Of a stretch of DNA of 56,755 bases, positions 1 to 8,327 are shown one piece after another. Source of the DNA: Fibrobacter sp. UBA1765 (lineage in GTDB: Bacteria > Fibrobacterota > Fibrobacteria > Fibrobacterales > Fibrobacteraceae). The number at the start of each line of letters is the position of its first letter. Position 1 is the stretch's first letter. Position numbers and translations under genes: made by a program. The DNA lies in assembly GCA_002314675.1 (NCBI GenBank), contig DCGZ01000102.1, positions 1 to 56,755 of the forward strand. The letters are read 5' to 3'. Below the pieces are notes generated by a model. That model was not told where the DNA came from and did no database searches. It saw only the letters and a program-made list of their open reading frames with translations.

Positions 1-190
1 CTTCCGTACAACTGACGTTACCGGTACAATCAAGCTCCCGGAAGGCGTTGAAATGGTAACTCCGGGTGACACCGTTACTATTCATGTTGACCTCATTGCT
101 CCGATCGCTATGGAAAAGCAGCTCCGCTTCGCAATCCGCGAAGGTGGCCGTACCGTTGGCGCAGGCTCTGTAACAGAAATCATCAAGTAA
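1..190 (+). CDS. tuf: Elongation factor Tu, C-terminal end (partial)
   Basis: The reading frame is open from base 2 to the TAA at 188-190 and gives the last 62 residues of EF-Tu, the GTPase that carries aminoacyl-tRNA to the ribosome. The sequence fits domain 3: FRTTDVTGTI near the start and LRFAIREGGRTVGAG near the end are classic EF-Tu strings. The gene begins upstream of the window. It sits 9 bases before rpsJ, the usual tuf-S10 junction, so it is probably co-transcribed with the ribosomal genes. The family call is certain; only the 5' end is missing. Confidence 0.97.
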   Translation, partial: FRTTDVTGTIKLPEGVEMVTPGDTVTIHVDLIAPIAMEKQLRFAIREGGRTVGAGSVTEIIK

Positions 191-199
191 GGAATAATC

Positions 200-508
200 A
201 TGGCTGGTGAACGCATTCGTATTCGCTTGAAGTCCTTCGATCATCGTATGATTGATCGTTCCACACAGGACATTGTGAATACAGCCAAGAACACCGGGGC
301 TCGTGTTGCGGGTCCTATCCCACTCCCGACAAAGATTCAGAAGTACACCGTACTTCGTTCCCCGCATATCGATAAGACATCTCGTGAACAGTTTGAATCT
401 CGCACACACAAACGCTTGATTGATATTCTGGATGCCACTCCGCAGACAGTTGACTCTCTCATGAAACTCGACTTGCCGGCTGGTGTCGAAGTAGATATTA
501 AGGTCTAA
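200..508 (+). CDS. rpsJ: 30S ribosomal protein S10 (NusE)
   Basis: This 102-residue protein has the full S10 length and typical strings such as RIRLKSFDH and GPIPLPTKI. S10 is part of the 30S head and also acts as NusE in transcription antitermination. It is the first gene of the S10 operon in its standard order. A Shine-Dalgarno-like AAGGAAT lies just before the ATG and overlaps the region of the tuf stop codon. The next gene, rplC, follows after 4 bases. Confidence 0.98.
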   Translation: MAGERIRIRLKSFDHRMIDRSTQDIVNTAKNTGARVAGPIPLPTKIQKYTVLRSPHIDKTSREQFESRTHKRLIDILDATPQTVDSLMKLDLPAGVEVDIKV

Positions 509-512
509 TACA

Positions 513-1133
513 ATGAACGGTATTCTTGCAAAAAAGCTGGGAATGACCCAAATTTTCACGGAAGAAGGCGAATGCGTCCCAGTGACGGTTCTCGAAGCTG
601 GTCCGTGCGTGGTCGTTTGCCACAGAACTGAAGAAAAAGAAGGCTATACAGCTGTTCAGATCGGTTTCGGTCTCAAGAAGGAACAGCGTGCTAACAAGGC
701 TGAACTCGGTCATTTCAACAAGGCTGGCGTTGCTCCTCGCTCTGAACTCGTCGAATTCGACGTAGAAGACTTGGCAAACTGGCCTGTTGGTAAGGAATTC
801 GGCGCTGCTGAATTTGCTGCTGATGCAAAGGTTGTGAACGTCTCTGGTATTTCCAAGGGTCACGGTTTTGCTGGTGGCATCAAGCGCTACGGCTTCCACA
901 GCGGTCCGCGCTCCCATGGTACACACAATATGCGTGAACCGGGTGGTCTTTCCGCTCACTCCTACCCAGGTCGTGTTTTCCCGGGCAAGCGTATGCCGGG
1001 TCACTATGGTAACAAGAAGGTTACCGTTAAGAACCTCCAGATCGTTAAAGTTGATGGCGATCGCAACCTGCTCTTCATCCGTGGCGCTGTCCCGGGTCCG
1101 AAGAACGGCATCATCGTAGTGAGGAAAGGCTAA
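513..1133 (+). CDS. rplC: 50S ribosomal protein L3
   Basis: The 206-residue product opens with GILAKKLGMTQIF, the typical L3 N-terminus, and carries the conserved GKRMPGHYGNKKVT segment that reaches towards the peptidyl-transferase centre. L3 is an early 23S rRNA assembly protein. The stop codon overlaps the rplD start by one base (TAATG), which suggests translational coupling. A long antisense frame over the same bases is a shadow. Confidence 0.98.
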   Translation: MNGILAKKLGMTQIFTEEGECVPVTVLEAGPCVVVCHRTEEKEGYTAVQIGFGLKKEQRANKAELGHFNKAGVAPRSELVEFDVEDLANWPVGKEFGAAEFAADAKVVNVSGISKGHGFAGGIKRYGFHSGPRSHGTHNMREPGGLSAHSYPGRVFPGKRMPGHYGNKKVTVKNLQIVKVDGDRNLLFIRGAVPGPKNGIIVVRKG

Positions 1134-1753
1134 TGGCAACTGCAAAACTTTACACTGCTACTGGCGATTATAAGGAAGAATTGACTCTTCCAGCCGTGTT
1201 CGACACTGTTGTCAACAAGGTTTGCATTTATCTCCATATCAAGGCTATCTTGAATAACAATCGTCAGGGCACAGCTCAGACGAAGACCCGCTCCCAGGTG
1301 AGCGGTGGTACCACAAAGCCTTGGAAGCAAAAGGGCACTGGTCGCGCTCGTTCCGGTCAGAATACTTCTCCGGTTTGGGTTCGCGGTAACAAGGCTCATG
1401 GTCCGAAGTCCCACGATTACTTCGAAAAGGTGAACAAGAAGGTTAAGCGTCTCGCTTTCCATTCTGCTCTCGCTGCAAAGGCTCTCGAAGGCAAGGTTTC
1501 TGTATTTGAAGCACTTTCTTTCGCAGCTCCGAAGACTAAGGATTTCCTCTCCGTATTCTCCAAGTCTGGTATCGAACAGCGCAATGTCTTGTTGGTTGTA
1601 AGTGCTCAGGACACAAACCTCGTTACTTCCTCCAACAACCTTCCTTGGGTTCGTTCTGCACGCGTTGAAGATGTCAACACATACGATATCATTCGCGCAA
1701 ACAATATCGTTATCTCCAAGGCTGCACTTGCCGAACTTGAAGGTGGTCGCTAA
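1133..1753 (+). CDS. rplD: 50S ribosomal protein L4
   Basis: The 206-residue product has the L4 core motif KQKGTGRARSG in the loop that lines the peptide exit tunnel. In enterobacteria L4 also represses its own operon through the S10 leader. No such leader can be seen here because tuf lies directly upstream of rpsJ. Start and stop both overlap their neighbours by one base (TAATG), so the gene is likely to be translationally coupled to rplC and rplW. Confidence 0.98.
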   Translation: MATAKLYTATGDYKEELTLPAVFDTVVNKVCIYLHIKAILNNNRQGTAQTKTRSQVSGGTTKPWKQKGTGRARSGQNTSPVWVRGNKAHGPKSHDYFEKVNKKVKRLAFHSALAAKALEGKVSVFEALSFAAPKTKDFLSVFSKSGIEQRNVLLVVSAQDTNLVTSSNNLPWVRSARVEDVNTYDIIRANNIVISKAALAELEGGR

Positions 1754-2046
1754 TGAAAGAGATTCACGAAATTTTAGTTGCACCGCACATTACCGAAGCA
1801 TCTGCTAAGCTCATGACCGGTGAAGTGCGTACATACGTATTTAAGGTTGCCAAGGATGCAAGCAAGCTTGACATCAAGGCTGCCATTGAAAAGCGCTATG
1901 ACGTTAAGGTTGACTCTGTTAACACTTTGATCAACCGTGGTAAGATCAAGCGCGTCCGTTTGGTTGCAGGCAAGAAGTCCAACTGGAAGAAGGCCTACAT
2001 CACATTGAAAGCCGGCCAGAAGATTGCCGAACTTGAAGGAGTCTAA
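1753..2046 (+). CDS. rplW: 50S ribosomal protein L23
   Basis: This 97-residue protein begins with EIHEILVAPHITEASAKLM, the usual L23 N-terminus, and contains the NRGKIKRV stretch of its extended loop. L23 sits at the exit of the peptide tunnel and is the docking site for trigger factor and SRP. Trigger factor is encoded further along this window at 21191. The gene overlaps rplD by one base and is followed by rplB after 2 bases. Confidence 0.97.
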   Translation: MKEIHEILVAPHITEASAKLMTGEVRTYVFKVAKDASKLDIKAAIEKRYDVKVDSVNTLINRGKIKRVRLVAGKKSNWKKAYITLKAGQKIAELEGV

Positions 2047-2048
2047 TC

Positions 2049-2879
2049 ATGGCATTGAAATCATATCGCCCGATTACCCCGACTCTTCGCTACAAGCAAG
2101 TCAGCGATAAGAAAGAAATTACAGCTCAAGAGCCGTTCAAGCCGCTTACCGAAGGTATCAAGCGCAGCTCTGGCCGTAATAATCTCGGTCGCATCACTTC
2201 CCGTCGTCGCGGTGGTGGTCATAAGAGACTCTATCGTATCATTGACTGGAAGCGCCAGTCCGACCTTTCTGCTGTTGTAGAAACTATTGAATACGATCCG
2301 AACCGTACCGCTCGTATCGCTCTCATTAAGTTTGAAAACGGTAAGCATGCTTACATCATCGCTCCGAACGGCCTCAAGGTTGGTGACGTTCTTAACGCTG
2401 GTGAAAAGGCTGAAATCAAGCTTGGTAACGCACTTCCGCTTCGCAACATCCCGCTCAACACCATTATCAACAACATCGAACTCAAGCCGGGCAAGGGTGC
2501 CCAGATTGCTCGTTCCGCTGGTGCTGGTGCAGAACTCGTTGCTAAGGATGGCAAGCTTTGCCAGGTTCGTCTTCCGAGTGGTGAAGTTCGTCTCATCTCC
2601 GAAGATGCTCTTGCAACAATCGGTCAGGTTTCCAACATTGACCACATGAACGAATCCTCCGGCTCTGCTGGTCGTTCTCGTTGGCTCGGTATCCGTCCTT
2701 CTGTCCGTGGTGTCGTTATGAACCCGGTTGACCACCCGCTTGGTGGTGGTGAAGGTCGTACCAGCGGTGGTCGTCACCCGGTTTCCCCATGGGGCAAGAA
2801 CTGCAAGGGTGCTAAAACTCGTAACAACAAGCGTACCGACAAGTTCATCGTACGTCGTCGCCAGAAGAAGAGGGCCTAA
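2049..2879 (+). CDS. rplB: 50S ribosomal protein L2
   Basis: The 276-residue protein has full L2 length. It contains the SGRNNLGRITSRRRGGGHK N-terminal segment and the C-terminal MNPVDHPLGGGEGR motif near residue 226. The first histidine of that motif, which lies near the peptidyl-transferase centre in known ribosomes, is kept. The second, His in E. coli (DHPHGG), is Leu here; this position also varies in other FCB bacteria as far as I recall. A 356-residue antisense frame covers the gene and is a shadow. Confidence 0.98.
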   Translation: MALKSYRPITPTLRYKQVSDKKEITAQEPFKPLTEGIKRSSGRNNLGRITSRRRGGGHKRLYRIIDWKRQSDLSAVVETIEYDPNRTARIALIKFENGKHAYIIAPNGLKVGDVLNAGEKAEIKLGNALPLRNIPLNTIINNIELKPGKGAQIARSAGAGAELVAKDGKLCQVRLPSGEVRLISEDALATIGQVSNIDHMNESSGSAGRSRWLGIRPSVRGVVMNPVDHPLGGGEGRTSGGRHPVSPWGKNCKGAKTRNNKRTDKFIVRRRQKKRA

Positions 2880-2882
2880 TTC

Positions 2883-3155
2883 ATGTCCAGATCCCTTAAG
2901 AAAGGTGCTTTCGTGGATTCCCACGTTCTCAAAAAAGCCCAGGAAATGGCTGGCTCTGACAAGAAGCAGGCCATCAAGACTTGGTCTCGTCGTTCCACCA
3001 TCATTCCTGATATGGTCGGACTTACTTTCTCCGTATACAACGGCAAGCAGTTCGTTCCAGTTTATGTTACCGAAAACATGGTCGGTCATAAGCTCGGCGA
3101 ATTCTCTCCGACCCGTTTGTTCCGCGGTCATCGTAAGACTGAAGGAGGCAAATAA
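2883..3155 (+). CDS. rpsS: 30S ribosomal protein S19
   Basis: The 90-residue product starts with SRSLKKGAFVDSHV and contains IPDMVGLTFSVYNGKQFVPV, both diagnostic for S19, a 30S head protein that contacts S13. It lies 3 bases after rplB and overlaps the start of rplV by one base. The gene order rplB-rpsS-rplV is standard. Confidence 0.98.
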   Translation: MSRSLKKGAFVDSHVLKKAQEMAGSDKKQAIKTWSRRSTIIPDMVGLTFSVYNGKQFVPVYVTENMVGHKLGEFSPTRLFRGHRKTEGGK

Positions 3156-3511
3156 TGCAAGCTGTAGCTAAGGTTAAGAACGTACGTTATGGCGTACGCA
3201 AGCTCCGCCAGGTCACTGACTTGGTTCGTGGCAAGTCCGTTGCAGAAGCATTTGCAATGCTCTCCATCCTCCACTCCCAGAAGAAGGGTGCAGTAATCGT
3301 TGAAAACTGCCTCAAGTCTGCTGTTGCAAACTTTAAGCAGAAGTCCCCAGCTGCAGTTGCTGCAGAAGAACTCAAGATTTCTGCAATCTATGCTGACGGT
3401 GCAACAATCATGAAGCGCATTCACCCGCGTTCCCAGGGCCGCGCATTCCGCATCGAAAAGCCGACTTCCCATTTGACCGTCGTCGTTTCCAACGACACCG
3501 ATAAGGAGTAA
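3155..3511 (+). CDS. rplV: 50S ribosomal protein L22
   Basis: The 118-residue protein matches L22, whose beta-hairpin lines the narrow part of the exit tunnel. The core strings VRYGVRKLRQVTDLVRGK and the hairpin segment MKRIHPRSQGRAFRI are clear. It overlaps rpsS by one base and is followed by rpsC after 3 bases. A long antisense frame from 3128 to 4648 is a shadow of rplV, rpsC and rplP. Confidence 0.98.
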   Translation: MQAVAKVKNVRYGVRKLRQVTDLVRGKSVAEAFAMLSILHSQKKGAVIVENCLKSAVANFKQKSPAAVAAEELKISAIYADGATIMKRIHPRSQGRAFRIEKPTSHLTVVVSNDTDKE

Positions 3512-3514
3512 ACC

Positions 3515-4174
3515 ATGGGTCAGAAAACTCATCCGAACGGTCTTCGCCTTGGTGTCATCAGAGGATGGCAGTCCAAGTGGTATGCAGAAGACAAGTTTGC
3601 TGATTTGCTTTACGAAGATATCGTTCTTCGTCGCTACTTGATGAAGCGTTTCGAACATGCTTCCCTCTCCAAGGTCGGCATCGAACGTACAGCAAAGAAG
3701 GTTAATGTCAATCTTTTCACTGCTCGTCCAGGTATCGTTATCGGTAAAAAGGGCGAAGAATTGGAAAAGCTTAAGGGCGAACTCCAGTTCCTTACTGGCA
3801 AAGATTGCTATATTAACGTCCACGAAATTAAGCGTCCTGAAACGGATGCCAAGTTGACCGCCGAAAACATCGCTCGTCAGCTTGAAAAGCGTATTTCCTT
3901 CCGTCGTGCTATGAAGCGCGCTATCCAGTCCGCTATGCGTGCTGGTGTGGAAGGTATCAAGATTCAATGCGGTGGCCGTCTCGGCGGTGCTGAAATTGCT
4001 CGTGTTGAAAAGTACGCTGAAGGTCGCGTGCCGCTGCACACCCTCCGTGCCGACATCGACTATGCAACCGCGATCGCAAAGACCGTTTATGGTGCCATCG
4101 GTATTAAGGTATGGATCATGCACGGCGAAAAGATCGGTAAGGACGTGATGTCCGACACCAAGAGAGAGAAATAA
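3515..4174 (+). CDS. rpsC: 30S ribosomal protein S3
   Basis: This 219-residue protein opens with GQKTHPNGLRLGVIRGWQSK and carries the KH-domain GXXG loop in RPGIVIGKKGEELEKLK, roughly residues 69-85. S3 forms part of the mRNA entry site. The C-terminal S3 domain (GAEIARVEKYAEGRVPLHTL) is complete. The gene lies 3 bases after rplV and 3 bases before rplP. Confidence 0.98.
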   Translation: MGQKTHPNGLRLGVIRGWQSKWYAEDKFADLLYEDIVLRRYLMKRFEHASLSKVGIERTAKKVNVNLFTARPGIVIGKKGEELEKLKGELQFLTGKDCYINVHEIKRPETDAKLTAENIARQLEKRISFRRAMKRAIQSAMRAGVEGIKIQCGGRLGGAEIARVEKYAEGRVPLHTLRADIDYATAIAKTVYGAIGIKVWIMHGEKIGKDVMSDTKREK

Positions 4175-4177
4175 GCT

Positions 4178-4591
4178 ATGCTGAGTCCTAAAAGAACTAA
4201 GTTTCGCAAGCAGATGAAAGGCCGCATGAAGGGCGTTGCCACTCGTGGTAACTATCTGGCCTTTGGTGAATTCGGTCTTCAGGCTTTGGAAAAGTGCTGG
4301 CTTACAGCACGTCAGATCGAAGCAGCACGTATCGCCATGACTCGTAAGATCAAGCGTGGTGGCCGTGTTTGGATTCGTGTATTCCCTGACAAGCCGATTA
4401 CAAAACACCCGGCTGAAGCCCGTATGGGTAAAGGTAAGGGCGCAGTTGAATTTTGGGCAGCAGTAATCCTCCCAGGTCGCATCATTTTCGAAATGGGCGG
4501 CGTAGAAAAGGAACTTGCAGTGGAAGCACTCCAGGTTGCTGCTCAGAAACTTCCGCTCAAAGTCAAGGTTATTGAAGCTTCGGAGATCTAA
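4178..4591 (+). CDS. rplP: 50S ribosomal protein L16
   Basis: The 137-residue product starts MLSPKRTKFRKQMKGRMKG, the standard L16 N-terminus, and has the KPAEARMGKGKG-like segment (here KHPAEARMGKGKGAVEFW). L16 helps organise the A-site tRNA region of the 50S subunit. The stop codon overlaps the rpmC start by one base (TAATG). Confidence 0.98.
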   Translation: MLSPKRTKFRKQMKGRMKGVATRGNYLAFGEFGLQALEKCWLTARQIEAARIAMTRKIKRGGRVWIRVFPDKPITKHPAEARMGKGKGAVEFWAAVILPGRIIFEMGGVEKELAVEALQVAAQKLPLKVKVIEASEI

Positions 4592-4782
4592 TGAAAGCTC
4601 GTGAATTGAAAGAATTGGGTAATGACCAGCTTCAAGAAAAGCTTGCACAGCTGAATCTCGATCTGTTCAACCTCCGCGTTGCAGCAAGTGCTGGCAACTT
4701 GGAAAAACCAACACAGATTCGTGCAACCCGCAAGGATATTGCCCGCATCAAGACCATCCTTACTGAAAGAGCTAAGGCATAA
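4591..4782 (+). CDS. rpmC: 50S ribosomal protein L29
   Basis: This 63-residue, mostly helical protein begins MKARELKELGNDQLQEKL and ends in an IARIKTILTER helix, as L29 does. It lies beside L23 at the tunnel exit. It overlaps rplP by one base. A 17-base spacer with AGGAG separates it from rpsQ. Confidence 0.96.
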   Translation: MKARELKELGNDQLQEKLAQLNLDLFNLRVAASAGNLEKPTQIRATRKDIARIKTILTERAKA

Positions 4783-4799
4783 GCCGGCAGGAGCAGGAA

Positions 4800-5054
4800 A
4801 TGGATAGAAATTTGCGCAAGGTAAAGCAGGGTATTGTCTTCTCCAACAAGATGGACAAGACAATTACCGTTGTGGTTGAAAACCGCAAGCGTCACCCAAT
4901 GTACAACAAGATTATGACTACAACTAAGAAGCTCAAGGCTCATGATGAAAATAATGAAGCCGGCGAAGGCGACTTGGTTGAAATCATGGAAACACGTCCA
5001 CTCTCTGCAACTAAGCGCTGGCGCTTGGTTCGCATTGTGGAAAAGAAGAAATAA
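4800..5054 (+). CDS. rpsQ: 30S ribosomal protein S17
   Basis: The 84-residue OB-fold protein starts with MDRNLRKVKQGIVFSNKMDK and contains TITVVVENRKRHPMYNKI, typical of S17, a primary 16S rRNA binder. An AGGAG lies a few bases before the ATG. The 21-base spacer to rplN contains its own GGAG. Confidence 0.97.
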   Translation: MDRNLRKVKQGIVFSNKMDKTITVVVENRKRHPMYNKIMTTTKKLKAHDENNEAGEGDLVEIMETRPLSATKRWRLVRIVEKKK

Positions 5055-5075
5055 TTTCTTTGGAGTAAGGCGAAT

Positions 5076-5444
5076 ATGATTCAAGAAGAAACCAGACTCG
5101 TCGTGGCCGATAACAGTGGTGCCAAGGAAGTCGCCTGCATCCGTGTTTTGGGCGGAAGTAATCGTCGCTATGCAAGCATCGGCGATGTTATCAAGGTAGC
5201 AGTCAAGGACGCTATCCCCCAGAGCAAGGTGAAGAAGGGTTCCGTAGCAGACGCAGTTGTCGTCCGCACACGCAAGGAAATCAACCGTAAAGACGGTTCC
5301 TTGATCCGCTTCTCGGACAACGCAGTTGTTATTATCAATAAGGACGGCGAACCGCGTGGCACACGTATTTTTGGACCCGTTGCTCGCGAATTGCGCGACA
5401 AGAAATTTATGAAGATCATCTCCCTTGCCCCTGAGGTTCTCTAA
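5076..5444 (+). CDS. rplN: 50S ribosomal protein L14
   Basis: The 122-residue product begins MIQEETRLVVADNSGAKEVA and has the IGDVIKVAVKDAIP segment, the hallmarks of L14, a beta-barrel protein at the subunit interface. Length matches the family. It overlaps the rplX start by one base. Confidence 0.98.
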   Translation: MIQEETRLVVADNSGAKEVACIRVLGGSNRRYASIGDVIKVAVKDAIPQSKVKKGSVADAVVVRTRKEINRKDGSLIRFSDNAVVIINKDGEPRGTRIFGPVARELRDKKFMKIISLAPEVL

Positions 5445-5749
5445 TGGCAAAGATCAAGAAGAATGATAACGTGAAGGTGATTGCTGGTGCAGCCAAGGGT
5501 AAGACTGGCACCGTAATCAGCGTGGATCCGAAGGCCGGTAAGGTCGTTGTAAGCGGTGTAAACGTTTGCAAGCGCCATGAAAAGCCGAGCCGTACTAACC
5601 AGGCTGGTGGCATCATCGACAAAGAAATGCCAATCGACGTTTCTAACGTGATGTTGTTGGAAGGCTCTACTCCAGTTCGCACACGCCGTGTGAAGGAAGC
5701 TGGCAAGAAGAGCGTTCGTGTAAGCGTTAAAACCGGTAAGGCTCTTTGA
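5444..5749 (+). CDS. rplX: 50S ribosomal protein L24
   Basis: This 101-residue protein has an N-terminal KOW motif (KKNDNVKVIAGAAKGKTGTV), which defines L24, an early assembly initiator of the 50S subunit. The overlap with rplN is one base. The stop codon lies 8 bases before the chosen rplE start. Confidence 0.97.
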   Translation: MAKIKKNDNVKVIAGAAKGKTGTVISVDPKAGKVVVSGVNVCKRHEKPSRTNQAGGIIDKEMPIDVSNVMLLEGSTPVRTRRVKEAGKKSVRVSVKTGKAL

Positions 5750-5757
5750 GGTTAAAC

Positions 5758-6297
5758 ATGAATTGCATGCAGCAACATTATAAAGAAAATGTGGTTCCGG
5801 CACTGCAGGAAAAGTTCGGTTACAAGAACGTAATGCAGATTCCGCGCTTGGAAAAGATCGTGCTCAACATGGGTGTTGGCGATGCAGCTAGCAACCGCAA
5901 GATCCTTGACGAAGCAGCAGACACACTCTCCGCAATTACCGGCCAGAAGGCTGTAATTACCACTGCTAAGAAGGCAATCTCCAACTTTAAGCTCCGTGAA
6001 GGTATGGGCATTGGTGCCAAGGTTACTCTTCATGGTGACAATATGTGGGACTTCTTCTATCGTTTCGTGAACATCGCTCTCCCGCGTGTTCGTGACTTCC
6101 GTGGCCTCGCACGCCGTGGTTTCGATGGACGTGGTAACTTCACACTCGGTATCAAGGAACAGACAATCTTTGTTGAAATTGATATCGATAAAGTAGCTCA
6201 CACATTCGGTATGGACATCTCCTTCGTTACTTCTGCAAAGACTGACGAAGAAGGTCGTGCACTTCTCGAAGCTCTTGGACTCCCGTACAGAAAGTAA
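5758..6297 (+). CDS. rplE: 50S ribosomal protein L5
   Basis: L5 binds 5S rRNA in the central protuberance. From the ATG at 5758 the product is 179 residues, the normal L5 length, and it contains YKNVMQIPRLEKIVLNMGVG and GRGNFTLGIKEQ. The frame stays open upstream to a TTG at 5746 inside rplX, but a GAGG 6 bases before 5758 supports the ATG. A second in-frame ATG at 5767 cannot be excluded as the real start. Confidence 0.96.
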   Translation: MNCMQQHYKENVVPALQEKFGYKNVMQIPRLEKIVLNMGVGDAASNRKILDEAADTLSAITGQKAVITTAKKAISNFKLREGMGIGAKVTLHGDNMWDFFYRFVNIALPRVRDFRGLARRGFDGRGNFTLGIKEQTIFVEIDIDKVAHTFGMDISFVTSAKTDEEGRALLEALGLPYRK

Positions 6298-6306
6298 GGT
6301 AATACC

Positions 6307-6492
6307 ATGGCAAGCACTAGAATGATTGAAAAATGCAAGCGTACCCCGAAGTTCACTGTTCGTGGGTATAACCGTTGCAAGCGTTGCGGTCGTCCGCACG
6401 CCTATATGCGCCGCTTTGGCCTTTGCCGTATTTGCTTCCGCGAAATGGCACTTGCTGGCGAAATCCCGGGTATCACCAAGTCTTCTTGGTAA
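6307..6492 (+). CDS. rpsN: 30S ribosomal protein S14, zinc-binding type Z
   Basis: The 61-residue product is the short, zinc-binding form of S14. Two CXXC pairs are visible (CKRC and CRIC) separated by about 12 residues, enough to hold one zinc ion. The long zinc-free form would be near 100 residues. The gene lies between rplE and rpsH as usual. Because rpmJ in this window is also of the zinc type, the ribosome here appears to use zinc-dependent versions of both proteins. Confidence 0.97.
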   Translation: MASTRMIEKCKRTPKFTVRGYNRCKRCGRPHAYMRRFGLCRICFREMALAGEIPGITKSSW

Positions 6493-6503
6493 GGAGTTCA
6501 AAA

Positions 6504-6899
6504 ATGTCAATGACAGATCCAATTGCCGATATGCTTACGCGCATTCGCAACGCTGCCGCTGCGAAACTGCCCGTAGTAGACATTCCTGCCAGCAACCTTA
6601 AGCGTGAAATTGCACGCGTGTTGCAGGAAAAAGGTTTCATCAAGAAGTTCGTCGTAGTAGAAGACGGCAAGCAGGGCATTCTTAAGGTCCTCCTCCGCTA
6701 TACTAAGGGCGCTTCCGCTATCCAGGGTATCGAACGCGTTTCTACACCGGGTCTTCGTCACTATGTTGACGTTGCCAAGTTGCCACGCGTACGCAATGGC
6801 CTCGGTTATGCGATTATCTCCACTTCTCAAGGTGTGATGACCGATCTTGAAGCTCGCCAGCAGAATGTTGGCGGCGAAGTCATCGCCAAGGTCTGGTAA
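6504..6899 (+). CDS. rpsH: 30S ribosomal protein S8
   Basis: S8 binds the central domain of 16S rRNA. From the ATG at 6504 the product is 131 residues starting MSMTDPIADMLTRIRNA, the normal S8 start, and ends with the conserved GGEVIAKVW. An AAGGAG at 6491-6496 is well placed for 6504 and a second ATG at 6510 is also possible. The frame extends further upstream through rpsN, but that extension is not S8-like and is ignored. Confidence 0.97.
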   Translation: MSMTDPIADMLTRIRNAAAAKLPVVDIPASNLKREIARVLQEKGFIKKFVVVEDGKQGILKVLLRYTKGASAIQGIERVSTPGLRHYVDVAKLPRVRNGLGYAIISTSQGVMTDLEARQQNVGGEVIAKVW

Positions 6900-6908
6900 G
6901 GGGTAAAG

Positions 6909-7448
6909 ATGTCTCGTATTGGAAAAGCTATTATCAATATCCCGGCAGACGTAAAGGTTACCGTTAACGGCCAGACCATCCAGGTTGAAGGCAAGCTCGG
7001 TAAGCTCTCTGCTGATGTTCATGAATTGATCGCTATCAAGCTCGAAGGCAATGAACTTTCCTTCTCTCGCCCGAACGACTTGAAGTTTACTCGCGCAATT
7101 CATGGTACAACTCGCGCTCTCGTTGCTAACATGGTCGAAGGCGTTTCCAAGGGTTTCGAAAAGGTTCTCGAAATCGTTGGCGTTGGCTACCGTGTAGAAC
7201 AGAAGGGCAAGGACCTCAACCTCGTTCTTGGTTTCTCCCACCCGGTTATCTACAAGGCTCCGGAAGGCGTAGAACTCAAGGCTGTTGATCCACTCAAGAT
7301 TTCTATCAAGGGTATCGACAAGCAGAAGGTTGGCCAGGCTGCTGCAGAAATTCGCAAGTACCGCCGTCCTGAACCGTATAAGGGCAAGGGCATTAAGTAC
7401 GCTGGCGAAATTGTACGTCGCAAGCAAGGTAAGAAGACAGGTAAATAA
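6909..7448 (+). CDS. rplF: 50S ribosomal protein L6
   Basis: The 179-residue protein starts MSRIGKAIINIPADVKVTV and has the C-terminal L6 signature PEPYKGKGIKYAGE. L6 lies near the factor-binding site of the 50S subunit. Length and order (rpsH-rplF-rplR) are standard for the spc operon. Confidence 0.98.
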   Translation: MSRIGKAIINIPADVKVTVNGQTIQVEGKLGKLSADVHELIAIKLEGNELSFSRPNDLKFTRAIHGTTRALVANMVEGVSKGFEKVLEIVGVGYRVEQKGKDLNLVLGFSHPVIYKAPEGVELKAVDPLKISIKGIDKQKVGQAAAEIRKYRRPEPYKGKGIKYAGEIVRRKQGKKTGK

Positions 7449-7457
7449 GGGTAAGTT

Positions 7458-7829
7458 ATGACTGCTATTGCAAAGAAAAGATTCTTGTCTCGAATCGCAC
7501 GCCATGAACGCGTCCGCAAGACTGTCAGTGGTACCGCCGAACGTCCACGTTTGGCAGTACGCCGTTCCCTTGCTAACATGGTTGCCCAGATTATCGACGA
7601 CCAGAACAACAAGTCTCTCGTTCAGTTGACCACAGCTTCTAAGGACTTCCAGTCCAAGTTTGGTGAATTGACAAAGAGCGAACAGAGCCGCAAGCTTGGC
7701 GGCATGATTGCCGAACTTGCTAAGTCCAAGGGCATCAGCGCTGTGGTCTTCGACCGCGGTGGTAACATTTATCACGGCCGTGTTCAGGCACTTGCAGAAG
7801 GTGCCCGTGAAGCTGGCCTTGAATTCTAA
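7458..7829 (+). CDS. rplR: 50S ribosomal protein L18
   Basis: The 123-residue product contains RPRLAVRRSLANMVAQIIDD and ends VQALAEGAREAGLEF, as L18 does. L18 helps carry 5S rRNA into the large subunit. The gene follows rplF by 9 bases and precedes the GTG-started rpsE by 10 bases. Confidence 0.97.
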   Translation: MTAIAKKRFLSRIARHERVRKTVSGTAERPRLAVRRSLANMVAQIIDDQNNKSLVQLTTASKDFQSKFGELTKSEQSRKLGGMIAELAKSKGISAVVFDRGGNIYHGRVQALAEGAREAGLEF

Positions 7830-7839
7830 GAGGTACACT

Positions 7840-8316
7840 GTGGAACGCGAAGCTCAAGTTTCTGAATTTGAAGACAAGGTTGTGCATATCAACCGTTGCG
7901 CTAAGACCGTTAAGGGTGGCCGTCGTATGTCTTTCTCCGCTCTCGTTGTCGTTGGCAACAAGAATGGTAAGATTGGCGTTGGTCTCGGCAAGGCTAAGGA
8001 AGTTTCCGAAGCTATCCGTAAGGGTACTGAAGCTGCACAGCGCAACCTCATTGAAGTGACTATCCAAGATGGCACTATCTCCCACGATATCGAAATCAAG
8101 TTTGGCGCAACCCGCCTTCTCTTGATGCCGGCTGCTCCTGGTACTGGCGTTATCGCTGGTGCAGCTGCACGTGCTGTTCTTGAATTGGCCGGTGTACGCA
8201 ACATTTTGACTAAGATCCACGGTTCTTCTAACCCGAGTACTGTAGTCTATGCCTGCATCGAAGGCCTTGTCGCTCAGAAGAATAAACAAGAATACGCTGA
8301 ATTGCGTGGCTTTTAA
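7840..8316 (+). CDS. rpsE: 30S ribosomal protein S5
   Basis: S5 takes part in decoding fidelity at the mRNA entry side. The start is GTG at 7840, preceded by AGAGG, and gives a 158-residue protein with the conserved VVHINRCAKTVKGGRRMSFS segment. The frame is open further upstream into rplR (to 7708), but that part is not S5-like. The C-terminus (KNKQEYAELRGF) is of normal form. Confidence 0.97.
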   Translation: MEREAQVSEFEDKVVHINRCAKTVKGGRRMSFSALVVVGNKNGKIGVGLGKAKEVSEAIRKGTEAAQRNLIEVTIQDGTISHDIEIKFGATRLLLMPAAPGTGVIAGAAARAVLELAGVRNILTKIHGSSNPSTVVYACIEGLVAQKNKQEYAELRGF

Positions 8317-8327
8317 GGAGTAATACA

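Noticed and set aside
2061..4648. Long antisense frames over rplB to rplP
   Set aside because: They mirror the strongly biased codon use of ribosomal genes and have no domain or start signal of their own.
7708..7839. Upstream extension of rpsE into rplR
   Set aside because: The S5-like sequence begins at the GTG 7840, which has AGAGG before it; the extension is the wrong frame of rplR.
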